Origin: J054 sp965223095
GTDB lineage: Bacteria; Pseudomonadota; Gammaproteobacteria; Steroidobacterales; GCA-2729495
Direction: 5' to 3'
Assembly (NCBI GenBank): GCA_965223095.1
Contig: OZ244979.1
Span: forward strand, 434,001 to 498,000
Length of the DNA stretch: 64,000 nt
In this document: positions 55,001 to 63,375 of the stretch, piece after piece
Layout of the letters: each line of letters starts with the position of its first letter
Position numbering within the stretch: position 1 is the first letter of the stretch
Made by a program: the position numbers and the translations under genes
Notes under the pieces: model-generated
Database searches by the model: none
What the model was told of the DNA's origin: nothing
Seen by the model: the letters and a program-made list of their open reading frames with translations, nothing else

Positions 55001-55529
55001 TGCAATTCAGCTCATTATCAACCGAGAACTCGGGCTAAATTTTTGCGAAAACCCGTGGCAAGGTTCTTTCGTCATCAATGAGCTCACGGATTTGGTAGAA
55101 GAGGCCGTTTATACAGAATTTGAGCGTATCAGTGAACGCGGTGGTGTACTCGGCGCCATGGATACGATGTATCAACGCAGTAAGATCCAAGAAGAAAGCA
55201 TGTACTACGAACACAAAAAGCACGATGGCAGCTTACCGCTAATTGGCGTGAATACTTTCTTACCAGAAAAAGGACAGGAAGACGAAATCACAGAACTGGA
55301 ACTGATGCGCTCAAGCGACGCAGAGAAGCAAGACCAAATCACTAATGTTCGCCAATTCGAGCAGTTGCACAGCCAACAAACCGACGCTGCGTTGCGTAAG
55401 CTGCAAGCCGTCGCCCGAGCGCGCGGCAATCTGTTCGCAGAACTCATGGAGACCGTTAAAGTCGCCTCCTTAGGGCAGATATCGGACGCTTTGTACGCCG
55501 TGGGTGGCGAATACCGCCGCAATATGTAG
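52083..55529 (+). CDS. icmF: Fused isobutyryl-CoA mutase IcmF
   Basis: A 1148-residue fusion of three modules. Residues 20-150 are the B12-binding domain; the cobalt-ligand His is H33 in FDGHDAAINL. Residues 180-440 are a MeaB-like G-protein chaperone with Walker A GTGGAGKSS at 210-218, NKFDKRGADDA and a base-recognition segment. The rest is the mutase TIM barrel (PYTGGVYPYRRVNEDPIRMFAGEGTPERTNQRFHYLSQG, later SVSISGYHIAEAG). It rearranges acyl-CoA carbon skeletons (isobutyryl/butyryl or isovaleryl/pivalyl) with adenosylcobalamin. It follows the TetR gene and likely handles branched-chain fragments left by the pathway. Confidence 0.95.
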   Translation: MNRNADDIQSVTISRSDDVPLRFVTAASLFDGHDAAINLMRRLIQDQGAEVIHLGHNRSVADVVRAAVQEDADGIAMSSYQGGHNEYFRYMVDMLRDYGAEHIRVFGGGGGTITPEEISALQEYGIERIYHPHDGLEMGLPGMIEDLVERTKAVRKSSAMPGKIDLKDPLSIAAALSAVEDDRLPKAELNSLRKAWQMAGQTRPVIGITGTGGAGKSSVTDELLSRFMQFFPNLQIAVLAVDPTRRRTGGALLGDRIRMNSLRNENIFMRSIATRRQHLATSAILSDAVLFLKSLGFDLVIVETAGIGQSDSEIVDLVDLPLYVMTSEYGAASQLEKIDMLDLAKLVVVNKFDKRGADDALRDIRKQWKRNHLAFDTPDEEIPVYPTIASQFNDPGMTWLFTNLCAAIAERPGVDKSAWSPDLEIAERRPQGTMLIPGKRVRYLAEIAEHGRDCNLMLEAQCKLAERLQQLHGVLGEVDGQHRPEELRAYDSKLLKEGTDTTILQLRQSYNDALEDLSPEARRLLTEWPERLAAVTADHYQYSVRGQTMQGDNYRQSLSQQRIPKIAPPRFDSWSDQLRFLMKENLPGSYPYTGGVYPYRRVNEDPIRMFAGEGTPERTNQRFHYLSQGHDAARLSTAFDSVTLYGENPDERPDIYGKVGNSGVSIATVDDAKKLYSGFDLCAANTSVSMTINGPAPIILAFYMNAAIDQQVEKFLRETGDWTRTKQNIKDLLSPHAQPGYQGKLPQGNEGLGLGLLGVSGSDLVDAETYARIKKATLSSVRGTVQADILKEDQAQNTCIFSTEFAMRAMGDVQEYFVANNIRNFYSVSISGYHIAEAGANPISQLAFTLSNGFTIVEYYLARGMDIDDFAPNLSFFFSNGMDPEYSVIGRVARRIWARAMRERYGASARSQMLKYHIQTSGRSLHAQEISFNDIRTSLQALYALFDNCNSLHTNAFDEAITTPTESSVRRAIAIQLIINRELGLNFCENPWQGSFVINELTDLVEEAVYTEFERISERGGVLGAMDTMYQRSKIQEESMYYEHKKHDGSLPLIGVNTFLPEKGQEDEITELELMRSSDAEKQDQITNVRQFEQLHSQQTDAALRKLQAVARARGNLFAELMETVKVASLGQISDALYAVGGEYRRNM

Positions 55530-55541
55530 AGCCACGAGCGC

Positions 55542-56348
55542 GTGTCTCAACCATTAATTGATGCCGCGGGTACGGCGCATCAAGCAGCAACCGGTCCGGT
55601 GCGCATCGTCAGTCTCGTCCCAAGCATCACTGAATGCTTGTGCGATATGGATTTGCAGTCACAACTTGTTGGCAGAACCGGGTTTTGCATTCATCCCCGG
55701 GCAACACTTCGGCGTATTCCAAAGGTGGGCGGCACAAAAGATGTCGATCTGGAGAAAATCCGTGCGCTGGCACCAACCCACATCATTTTGAATATGGATG
55801 AAAACCGCAAAGAGACGGCCCAGGCCTTGGCCGAGTTTGTCCCGTCCATCGTCGTGACGCACCCTCGGTCACCAGAAGATAATCTGTCGCTCTATGCGCT
55901 GCTCGGCGAATTATTTGATCGCAAGCCACAGGCTGAAAATCTTGCCAGTCGGCTGCACGCCGCGCTCACGGAAATTCGGGGGGCGACGACTCGTAAGCCA
56001 AGATCGGTGCTGTACCTGATCTGGCGGCGGCCCTGGATGACTATCAGCCCGAACACCTATATTTCTCGTATGTTGTCGCTGGTCAATTGGCACACCGAAC
56101 CACGTGTCAGTCACTCGCGATATCCGGAAATCAAACTCAATAATTTTTGTGGCCAGGTAGACCTGGCACTACTAAGCAGCGAGCCCTACCCGTTTCGGCA
56201 AAAGCACCTCAGTAAGGTGCAGAAATCTCTCGGGCCCAAAACCTCGGTACAACTCATCTCCGGTGATATGGTGTCCTGGTATGGGAGCCGGGCAATTGAT
56301 GGCATCAAATACTTGCAAGACTTTGCGCAAAAACAAGCATTGACCTAG
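55542..56348 (+). CDS. BtuF/FepB-like binding-fold protein without signal peptide
   Basis: A 268-residue helical-backbone metal receptor (TroA superfamily) starting at GTG 12 bases after icmF. The BtuF pattern is present: VRIVSLVPSITECLCDMDLQSQLVGRTGFCIHP, VGGTKDVDLEKIRALAPTHIILNMDENRKETAQAL, and the end AIDGIKYLQDFAQ. No signal peptide or lipobox is seen, so it is predicted to stay in the cytoplasm. Neighbouring a B12 enzyme, it may bind cobalamin for loading of IcmF or may be an adapted cobamide carrier. Transport partners (BtuCD) are absent here. Confidence 0.78.
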   Translation: MSQPLIDAAGTAHQAATGPVRIVSLVPSITECLCDMDLQSQLVGRTGFCIHPRATLRRIPKVGGTKDVDLEKIRALAPTHIILNMDENRKETAQALAEFVPSIVVTHPRSPEDNLSLYALLGELFDRKPQAENLASRLHAALTEIRGATTRKPRSVLYLIWRRPWMTISPNTYISRMLSLVNWHTEPRVSHSRYPEIKLNNFCGQVDLALLSSEPYPFRQKHLSKVQKSLGPKTSVQLISGDMVSWYGSRAIDGIKYLQDFAQKQALT

Positions 56349-56394
56349 TACATAATTTTTCATCAGCGAGAACGAGAATACGGAGACAAAACTC

Positions 56395-57183
56395 ATGTCT
56401 TATGAAACCCTAAAACTTAGCGTGGATGGCGCCGTCGCCACCATCAGTCTGCACCGCCCCGATGCAGCAAACTCACTGAATTTGCAAATGGGCAATGACC
56501 TGTTGGCTGCGGCCAATCGCTGTGCATCCGAGCGTTCCATTCGCGCGGTTGTGCTCACAGCGCAAGGTCGTATGTTTTGCGCCGGTGGCGACGTCGGCGG
56601 ATTCGCTAAAGCCGATAATCCTGGCGAACTGTTGCGCGCCATCACCACTGGATTACATGCGGCAATTCAAAGATTTCAGCGCATGGATGCACCGTTAGTC
56701 ATCGCCGTGAATGGCGTCGCCGCGGGCGCCGGTATGAGTATCGCAATGAGCGGCGATTTTGTGTTGGCGGCTGAATCCGCCAGTTTCACCATGGCTTATA
56801 CGCGCATTGGTTTGTCGCCCGATGGCAGCAGCACGTTTTTCCTGCCCAGGTTGGTCGGCCCGATGAAGGCCAAGCAGCTAATGATCAGCAACCCCGTGCT
56901 GTCGGCGGCCGACGCCAAAGAAATGGGGCTGGTCAGTGAAGTGGTCGCGGATGATGAACTCGCCGCTTCCGCCAGCAAGCTAGCGAAAAAGCTCGCCACG
57001 GGGCCGACGCTCGCCTATGGCGCGGTCAAGCGATTGGTCAACGACAGCCTCGGGCATTCCCTAGATAGACAGCTCGAAATGGAAACACAAGCCATTGCCG
57101 ATTTAGCAAACCACAGCGAGGATGCGCGCCATGGAATCTCGGCATTCCTGGCGAAGGACAAGGCCGAGTTTAAAGGTCATTAA
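56395..57183 (+). CDS. Enoyl-CoA hydratase/isomerase family protein
   Basis: A 262-residue crotonase: GRMFCAGGDVGGFAKA and GVAAGAGMSIAMSGDFVLAAESASFTMAYTRIGLSPDGSSTFFLPRLVG. The oxyanion-hole pattern GDV and GAGMSI is kept, and an Asp/Ser near DGSS takes the place of a catalytic Glu. The start is preceded by a GGAG-like block. It ends convergent to the third TetR gene and is probably co-transcribed with icmF and the BtuF-like gene. Confidence 0.87.
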   Translation: MSYETLKLSVDGAVATISLHRPDAANSLNLQMGNDLLAAANRCASERSIRAVVLTAQGRMFCAGGDVGGFAKADNPGELLRAITTGLHAAIQRFQRMDAPLVIAVNGVAAGAGMSIAMSGDFVLAAESASFTMAYTRIGLSPDGSSTFFLPRLVGPMKAKQLMISNPVLSAADAKEMGLVSEVVADDELAASASKLAKKLATGPTLAYGAVKRLVNDSLGHSLDRQLEMETQAIADLANHSEDARHGISAFLAKDKAEFKGH

Positions 57184-57189
57184 AAACCT

Positions 57190-57864
57190 TTAATTTTTAA
57201 GCGTCTCTACGCCCGCGCGTCGCGGTCGCAGATTGCGCAGCAAATCTTCAAGGTATTCCAACAAATGATCGCCGCGCTCGGTGTCTTCGTGAGTTAAAAA
57301 ACTCACCGACATGCCTTCGAGCAAGTAGCGCGATAAATGCAATGCGAGATCAAAGGCCTCGTGATCACTCTGCCACTCGGGAAAGGCTTCTTTGGCCGTG
57401 TTGATCCATGCATCGTCGAAGGCTGCCTGAGCCGGTCTGAGAATCGCCTCTAGTTCAGGATCCGTTCGCGCCGCAACGCTCAACTCGAAAAATGCGACAA
57501 AGAGATGGTGCCGCACGTGGCGCCAGTAAGCCTGAACTGCTTGGTGAACTCGGCCTTTGCCTGCCGGCGGCGCTTCACCGATAGACTTACGAAACGCCTT
57601 CAGGCGTTTTGAATGCAGTTCGTCAACTGCCGCTTTGACGATATCCAGCTTGGTCGGAAAGTGATGCAGCATCGCACCGCGGGAGAGACCCGCCGCGGTG
57701 GCGATGCCCGTCGTAGTGGTGCGCGCATAACCCTTCGTGACCAGGCATTCAATGGCCGCCTCGATGATTTGACTGCGTGTTGCAGCACTTTTTTGCGCTT
57801 GCCAGGTCGTATCCGGTGGTCCCCCGCTAGCTTGGGTGGCCGCTGGTTGCGCCTTTTGCTTCAT
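57190..57864 (-). CDS. TetR-family transcriptional regulator
   Basis: The start at 57864 is fixed by GGGGAGG upstream; 224 residues. The HTH is RSQIIEAAIECLVTKGYARTTTTGIATAAGLSRGAMLHHFPTKLDIVKAAV. The C-terminal domain resembles TetR_C_6 (FFELSVAARTDPELEAILRPA). Transcribed away from the SDR at 57991, with 126 bases between starts, in the usual arrangement of a repressor and its target. A weak 21-base dyad with GTGAC and GTCAC ends lies in that gap. Confidence 0.87.
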   Translation of the reverse strand: MKQKAQPAATQASGGPPDTTWQAQKSAATRSQIIEAAIECLVTKGYARTTTTGIATAAGLSRGAMLHHFPTKLDIVKAAVDELHSKRLKAFRKSIGEAPPAGKGRVHQAVQAYWRHVRHHLFVAFFELSVAARTDPELEAILRPAQAAFDDAWINTAKEAFPEWQSDHEAFDLALHLSRYLLEGMSVSFLTHEDTERGDHLLEYLEDLLRNLRPRRAGVETLKN

Positions 57865-57990
57865 GCCGATCCTCCCCTGCGATCGCGTTTTCAGCATGCT
57901 GGCTCCCACATAAAAAGTCAAAGATGTTTGAAACCGGACAGAGTGACTGATTAGACTGGTCACCACGCACAAATAAGGAGTCAATACACC

Positions 57991-58746
57991 ATGGGCAGAG
58001 TCGCGGGCAAAATTGCACTCATTACCGGCGGCGCATCGGGCCTAGGGCGGGCTGATGGTCTATTACTGGCCCGCGAGGGCGCCACGGTCATTCTTACCGA
58101 TATAAACGAAGCAAGCGGCGAACAGACAGCAAGAGAAATTCAAGATACCGGCGGGCGGGCAAGTTTTTTTCGCTTGGATGTGTCCGATCCGGACAATTGG
58201 CAACGAGTCGTCGATGAAGTGCGAGGCCGCCACGGCAGCTTACAGATTCTGGTCAATAACGCGGGGATTGCGGTGGCCGAAACGCCCGAGCAGTGTTCGC
58301 TGGAATCGTATCGAAAACATAATGCCATCATGAACGAAGGGGTTTTTCTCGGTTGCAAGGCTGCGCTGCCATTAATGAAAGACTCCGGCGGCGGATCAAT
58401 TATCAACATGTCATCCATTGCCTCTCATCTCGGCTATCCAGTTTTTTATGCCTATTCGGCCGCCAAGGGCGCGGTGCGATCTTTGAGCAAGGCCTTGGCG
58501 GTACACTGCCAAATGAACGGCTACAACATTCGAGTTAATTCGATTCACCCGGGCGCCATTGACACGCCCATGATCGACAAAACCACCTCGGACTTAGGCC
58601 TTGAAAACAAGGCCGACGTCAGTCCGGTTGTGGGCCTGGGCGCGCCCGAAGATGTGGCCAACGCCGTTTTGTTTCTCGCCTCGGATGAATCGAGATTTGT
58701 TAACGGGACAGAAATATTGATCGACAACGCGCTTAGCATTCAATAG
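57991..58746 (+). CDS. SDR, 3-beta/17-beta-hydroxysteroid dehydrogenase-like
   Basis: A 251-residue SDR preceded by AGGAG. Motifs are TGGASGLGRADGLLLAREGATVILTDIN, NNAGIAVAE, and NMSSIASHLGYPVFYAYSAAKGAVRSLSKALAVHC. The pattern is close to the 3-beta/17-beta-HSD of Comamonas testosteroni, including DINEASGEQ, VRVNSIHPG and an end GxEIxIDNALSIQ. This supports a steroid or similar alicyclic alcohol as substrate. It is followed 29 bases later by the quinoprotein gene. Confidence 0.86.
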   Translation: MGRVAGKIALITGGASGLGRADGLLLAREGATVILTDINEASGEQTAREIQDTGGRASFFRLDVSDPDNWQRVVDEVRGRHGSLQILVNNAGIAVAETPEQCSLESYRKHNAIMNEGVFLGCKAALPLMKDSGGGSIINMSSIASHLGYPVFYAYSAAKGAVRSLSKALAVHCQMNGYNIRVNSIHPGAIDTPMIDKTTSDLGLENKADVSPVVGLGAPEDVANAVLFLASDESRFVNGTEILIDNALSIQ

Positions 58747-58775
58747 TTGCAAAGCGAGAACGGGAGCGGCTAGCG

Positions 58776-60677
58776 ATGAACTTATTCAGCCTATGCGCAC
58801 GACTGACAGCACTGCTAATCGCGCTAAGCGCGTGCAGCCCAGAGTCTGAAACACCGTCTATGGCCAGCTCGGCGCCACCGGCTGAAGAATCCACGACGCA
58901 TCCCGGCGAAGTGGTTTATTTCGCCAACTGTGCCAACTGTCATGAAGGTGGCGCCTACAAAGCACCCCATCGCAGTTTTCTGGGCATGATGGCACCCGAT
59001 GCCATCTTGGATTCTCTTAACGGGACCATGGCTGTGCAAGCCGCAAAGCTGTCAGACAATGAAAAACAAGCCGTGTCTGAATATCTTGCGGGCAGCAGCT
59101 TGGCTTCGACGGTCACGGAGTACGCCCCGCCAGCCTGCGAACAAACCGACATCGATATGCGCCAGCCGCCCAGTCAAAAGGGCTGGGGAATCGATCTATC
59201 CAATCGGCGCTTTCAAGCTGCTGACAGTGGCGGACTGTCAGTGAAGCAAGCGGAAAACTTGGCATTGAAATGGGCCTTCGCCTACCCCAACGCGATCCAA
59301 GCCCGATCACAGCCCACCACCGCCGGGGGCACCGTTTTTGTCGGCAGCCAGAATGGAACGGTCTATGCCTTGGATGCCAAGTCGGGCTGCGTGCGCTGGA
59401 CCTTCCGCGCGTCCGCTGAAGTTCGCACACCAATAGTAATCAGTGATTGGCAAGCAAGCGATGAAGACCCTCAAGCCCGCGCCTATTTTGGCGACATCTT
59501 GGCAAGAGCCTACGCCTTGGATGCGAGAACCGGCGAACTTATTTGGATAAAGAAAGTCGACGATCATCCCAACGCCACCATCACGGGCGCACCCGTATTG
59601 GCCGAGAACCGCCTCTACGTGCCGGTATCATCCCTGGAGGTCATGCTGGCAATCGATCCAAGCTATGCCTGCTGCACTTTTCGAGGCGCGTTAGTCGCGC
59701 TGGAAGCAGCCACCGGAACGCTAGTTTGGAAAACCCACACCATTACCCAGGAGCCTACCCATGTCGGGCGCACGTCCGCTGATACCTCCATCCTCGCACC
59801 GTCCGGAGCACCCATCTGGAACAGCCCGACGGTGGATTTAAAACGGCGGCAACTTTATTCGGGTACTGGCGAGAATTTCTCATCCCCCGCGAACGACAGC
59901 AGCGATGCGATCATCGCCTTCGACATGGACGATGGCGAGATCAAGTGGATAGCGCAGGCCACGCAAGGCGATGCCTGGAATGTAGGCTGTTTATCAGACT
60001 ACGCACCTAACCCCGCGAACTGCCCCGAGGAAAACGGCCCGGATTTCGATTTTGCCTCGCCGCCGATATTGGTGAAGCTAGATGACCGCCGTGAAATTCT
60101 AGTCGCCGGCCAGAAGTCGGGTGATGCCATGGCCATCGATCCAGATAGCGGCGAATTTATTTGGCGGAGCAAAGTCGGCCGCGGTGGTGTTCAAGGCGGC
60201 GTACACTTCGGCATGGCCGCGGAAGGTCAGCGCGTCTATGTCCCCATCAACGACATGACCTACCCCGAAGATGTGACCCGTTATCAGTTCACGCAGGATC
60301 CAAGGCCCGGACTATTCGCCTTGGATGCAAAAACCGGCAAAGAAATCTGGGCCAATGAAGCCAACAATACCTGCCCTGAAGACAATATTTTCTGCGATCC
60401 GGGAATTTCAGCCGCGATTACCGCCATTCCCGGCGCCGTTATTGCCGGACATCTCGACGGCAAGCTACGTATTTACTCAGCGCACGACGGCAAAGTGGTT
60501 TGGCAGTTCGATACGCTACGCGAATTTGCAACAATATCCGGCGAAACGGCCCAGGGCGGATCCATGAGCGGCGGCGGCCCAGCCGTTAGCAATGGCATGC
60601 TGTACATCAATTCCGGCTACGGGATTTACATGCATATGCCGGGCAATGTCTTACTTGCTTTTGGGCTGCCTGAATAG
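58776..60677 (+). CDS. Quinoprotein dehydrogenase with N-terminal haem c (PVA-dehydrogenase-like)
   Basis: A 633-residue lipoprotein: LTALLIALSAC lipobox at residue 20, then a single haem motif CANCH (52-56). The rest is a PQQ-type eight-bladed propeller with W motifs: TVYALDAKSGCVRWTF, AYALDARTGELIWIKK, ALVALEAATGTLVWKT, AIAFDMDDGEIKWIA, GLFALDAKTGKEIWA and RIYSAHDGKVVWQFD. The paired Cys in SYACCTFRG is the usual vicinal disulfide site near the PQQ. Family members oxidise alcohols such as polyvinyl alcohol. The N-terminal haem is the electron acceptor. Confidence 0.86.
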   Translation: MNLFSLCARLTALLIALSACSPESETPSMASSAPPAEESTTHPGEVVYFANCANCHEGGAYKAPHRSFLGMMAPDAILDSLNGTMAVQAAKLSDNEKQAVSEYLAGSSLASTVTEYAPPACEQTDIDMRQPPSQKGWGIDLSNRRFQAADSGGLSVKQAENLALKWAFAYPNAIQARSQPTTAGGTVFVGSQNGTVYALDAKSGCVRWTFRASAEVRTPIVISDWQASDEDPQARAYFGDILARAYALDARTGELIWIKKVDDHPNATITGAPVLAENRLYVPVSSLEVMLAIDPSYACCTFRGALVALEAATGTLVWKTHTITQEPTHVGRTSADTSILAPSGAPIWNSPTVDLKRRQLYSGTGENFSSPANDSSDAIIAFDMDDGEIKWIAQATQGDAWNVGCLSDYAPNPANCPEENGPDFDFASPPILVKLDDRREILVAGQKSGDAMAIDPDSGEFIWRSKVGRGGVQGGVHFGMAAEGQRVYVPINDMTYPEDVTRYQFTQDPRPGLFALDAKTGKEIWANEANNTCPEDNIFCDPGISAAITAIPGAVIAGHLDGKLRIYSAHDGKVVWQFDTLREFATISGETAQGGSMSGGGPAVSNGMLYINSGYGIYMHMPGNVLLAFGLPE

Positions 60678-61101
60678 AGCAGGCGCGAGATAACTGGTTC
60701 GACGGTTTGCGTGGCACCGGCAGCGACGCTCGACGCAGGCGTAATTTGAACACCCCCGTTGCTAAAGTCTTGGTAATTGTTTCCGCACCGACAAGGCCGA
60801 AGCATATATATCGACAAGCTAGAAGCGCCGGGGTGAGAGCGAAAACAGCTTGGTCTTGATTGAGAAACAATGCCGATCACAGCAACTAGAGTGAAATAGT
60901 CGGATGAGCCAAGACATCGAATAGTGGACGATCAATTTTGACGACAAGACTACGGAGAATTGATCAGCGATTTACCGGAACTAGGCCTTACAAACTCATG
61001 TAGCAGCCGCAAAAGTTCCGGATAGCCATTAGCTTGGAAACTGCGGCTACTGGCTTCGCATGCTAATCTGCAAATTGGAGACGGGGTCTACGGGTGTAGC
61101 C
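60678..61101. other. Intergenic region with a stem-forming leader
   Basis: About 424 bases between the quinoprotein and the DUF3604 gene. Open frames on the minus strand have no support. One hairpin is visible: AGCCGCA at 61005-61011 and TGCGGCT at 61042-61048 (7 base pairs), which can extend inward with GTTCC and GGAAAC if bulges are allowed. It lies 54 bases before the gene start and may be a leader structure or a terminator-like element. Confidence 0.35.
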
Positions 61102-63339
61102 ATGCGCAGGATGCTAACGCTGATGGTTATTCTAGCGCCCCTGGTGGCCGCTGGAATCTATACTGCCGGCATTGCCTTTGATTGGTACGGCAAACTAGAA
61201 CCTGCCGGAGATATCCATTGGCGCGCGTCTCCGACCGTAACTCAAGGGAATCTCGCGACCAGTAAAAGAGCATTGGTCACCACCGACAGACCGTCAAAAC
61301 AAATCTTGTTTGGCGACTTGCATGTCCACACGACATTCTCATCTGATGCGTTTCGCATGTCATTGCCCATGGTGCAGGGCGATGGTGCGCATCCCCCGGC
61401 CGATGCTTGTGATTTTGCCCGGGCCTGTTCAGCGCTAGATTTCTGGGCCCTGACCGATCACGCGGAGAGTCATACGCCGGCTCGGTGGCAAGAATCTATT
61501 GCCAGTGTCCAGCAATGTAACGCGCTAGCGGGCGACCCGGACGATCCCGACATGGTCACGTTCATGGGCTTTGAGTGGACGCAGTCGGGTGCTGTCCCCG
61601 AAGAACACTATGGCCACAAAAACGTCATCTTTCGGGACACATCCGCCGACCAGCTACCCACACGACCCATTGGATCAAGCTTCCGGACAGCATTCGGCAG
61701 CATTCCACTCAAGCTCCGAATCTTACCCCCGCTGCGGGATTTCACCCAGCGACAAGCCTATTACGACTTTAGTCATCTCATCAGCGCCATTGCCGAGGTC
61801 CCCGCCTGCCCCCCCAACGTGCCGGTACGCGAACTCCCCGCCGACTGCGCAGAAACGGCGACGACGCCGGCGGAGCTGTTTAGCAAACTCGATGAATGGG
61901 GCTTTGCGAGTTTAGTCATTCCCCACGGAACCAGCTGGGGCGTGTATACGCCGGCAGGCGCATCTTTCGACAAACAACTGCTGGGCAATATGCACGACCC
62001 GCAACGGCAAAAGCTGATCGAGATATTTTCCGGTCACGGCAATTCGGAAGAATTTCGTACCTGGTCAGCCGTTGAGACGGATAGTCAAGGCAATCTGGTG
62101 TGCCCGGAACCCAGCGCTGATTACTTGCCATCCTGCTGGCGAGCGGGCGAGATTGTTCTCAAGCGCTGTATCGATGCCGGTTTTCCAGCCGAGGATTGCG
62201 AGCAACGTGCGCAACAGGCCCGTGACGAATACCTACGTTACGGCAATGTCGGCTGGCACAGCATACCCGGCACGGAATTGCCCGACTGGTTGGACGCCGG
62301 ACAATGTCGTGATTGCTTTTTGCCGACCTTCAATCATCGCCCGAAAGTTAGCGCGCAGTATGGACTGGCCATTCGGAATTTTGAGAACCCAGAAAATCCG
62401 ATAGGCTTTCGGTTTGGCTTCGTTGGTTCAAGTGACAACCATACCGCACGGCCGGGCACTGGATATAAAGAATATGCCCGCAATCCCATGGTGGATTGGT
62501 GGGGATATCAAAATGAATCGGACCGCGAACTCTATTCCACCAACCGGGGGGCGCCGGCACCGAATTCCGTCAGCGTGGATCCCAGCAAGATTGACACCTT
62601 CAATATTCTCGAGCTGGAACGGCAGGCCAGCTTTTTTGTCACCGGCGGTTTGGCGGCCGTGCACTCAACCGGGCGTAGCCGCGCGGAAATCTGGGCGGCC
62701 CTCAATCGTAAAGAAGTATTCGCCACCTCGGGTGAGCGAATGTTGCTCTGGTTTGATTTACTCAATCCGTCACCAAAGGATAACAAGCAAACCGCGCCCA
62801 TGGGCGCGGAAGTCAAAATGACGAGGACCCCGAGTTTCCGCGCCAAGGCCATGGGCGCGTTCGAACAAAAGCCGGGTTGCCCGTCAGAAAGCTTGAATGC
62901 TCTATCGCCGAACAGGCTTGAATTGCTTTGTCGCGGCGAATGTTACAACCCGGGCGATATCCGCAAGAAGATAGTCCGCATAGAAATCGTTCGCATTCGC
63001 CCGCAAGCCAACGCGGGACAGAACGTTGCGCCGCTGATTCAGGATCCTTGGAAAACTTTTAGCTGTGAAGGCAGCGACGATCTTTGCCGCGTAGAATTTA
63101 GCGACCCAGAGTTTAGTCGTGCGCAGCGAGACACGGTGTATTACGCACGTGCCATTCAAGCACCTCAGCCCATTATCAACGCCGGTGGGCTACGTTGCGA
63201 AGTTGATGAGCAAGGACAATGTCTCACCGTCAATCCCTGCTACGGAGATGATCGGACTGAACTCACGGATTTGTGTCTCGAGGAGGAATACCACCGGGCC
63301 TGGTCCTCTCCCATCTTTGTCGACTTTGGCGGTGACTAA
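61102..63339 (+). CDS. DUF3604 family exported protein
   Basis: The start at 61102 (MRRMLTLMVILAPLVAAGIYTAG) places a signal or anchor at the N-terminus; upstream ATG at 61060 is possible. The 745-residue product shows the PHP-like metal motif FGDLHVHTTFSSDAF, WALTDHAESH, IVFMGFEWTQ-type and GFVGSSDNHTARPG, as in the DUF3604 family. Many His/Asp ligands fit a PHP-type phosphoesterase-like metal site; many Cys pairs suggest a periplasmic location. The next gene is a peptidyl-prolyl isomerase, a neighbour often seen for this family in marine gammaproteobacteria. Function is not established. Confidence 0.82.
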   Translation: MRRMLTLMVILAPLVAAGIYTAGIAFDWYGKLEPAGDIHWRASPTVTQGNLATSKRALVTTDRPSKQILFGDLHVHTTFSSDAFRMSLPMVQGDGAHPPADACDFARACSALDFWALTDHAESHTPARWQESIASVQQCNALAGDPDDPDMVTFMGFEWTQSGAVPEEHYGHKNVIFRDTSADQLPTRPIGSSFRTAFGSIPLKLRILPPLRDFTQRQAYYDFSHLISAIAEVPACPPNVPVRELPADCAETATTPAELFSKLDEWGFASLVIPHGTSWGVYTPAGASFDKQLLGNMHDPQRQKLIEIFSGHGNSEEFRTWSAVETDSQGNLVCPEPSADYLPSCWRAGEIVLKRCIDAGFPAEDCEQRAQQARDEYLRYGNVGWHSIPGTELPDWLDAGQCRDCFLPTFNHRPKVSAQYGLAIRNFENPENPIGFRFGFVGSSDNHTARPGTGYKEYARNPMVDWWGYQNESDRELYSTNRGAPAPNSVSVDPSKIDTFNILELERQASFFVTGGLAAVHSTGRSRAEIWAALNRKEVFATSGERMLLWFDLLNPSPKDNKQTAPMGAEVKMTRTPSFRAKAMGAFEQKPGCPSESLNALSPNRLELLCRGECYNPGDIRKKIVRIEIVRIRPQANAGQNVAPLIQDPWKTFSCEGSDDLCRVEFSDPEFSRAQRDTVYYARAIQAPQPIINAGGLRCEVDEQGQCLTVNPCYGDDRTELTDLCLEEEYHRAWSSPIFVDFGGD

Positions 63340-63375
63340 ATTCCGCCTGCTGAAGCGTTATAGATATAGCAGCGA

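Noticed and set aside
57940..57965. GTGAC/GTCAC dyad before the SDR at 57991
   Set aside because: Arms are only 5 bases over a 21-base span, too weak to list as an operator.
60607..60880. Two minus-strand open frames after the quinoprotein gene
   Set aside because: They are short, overlapping and lack supporting features.
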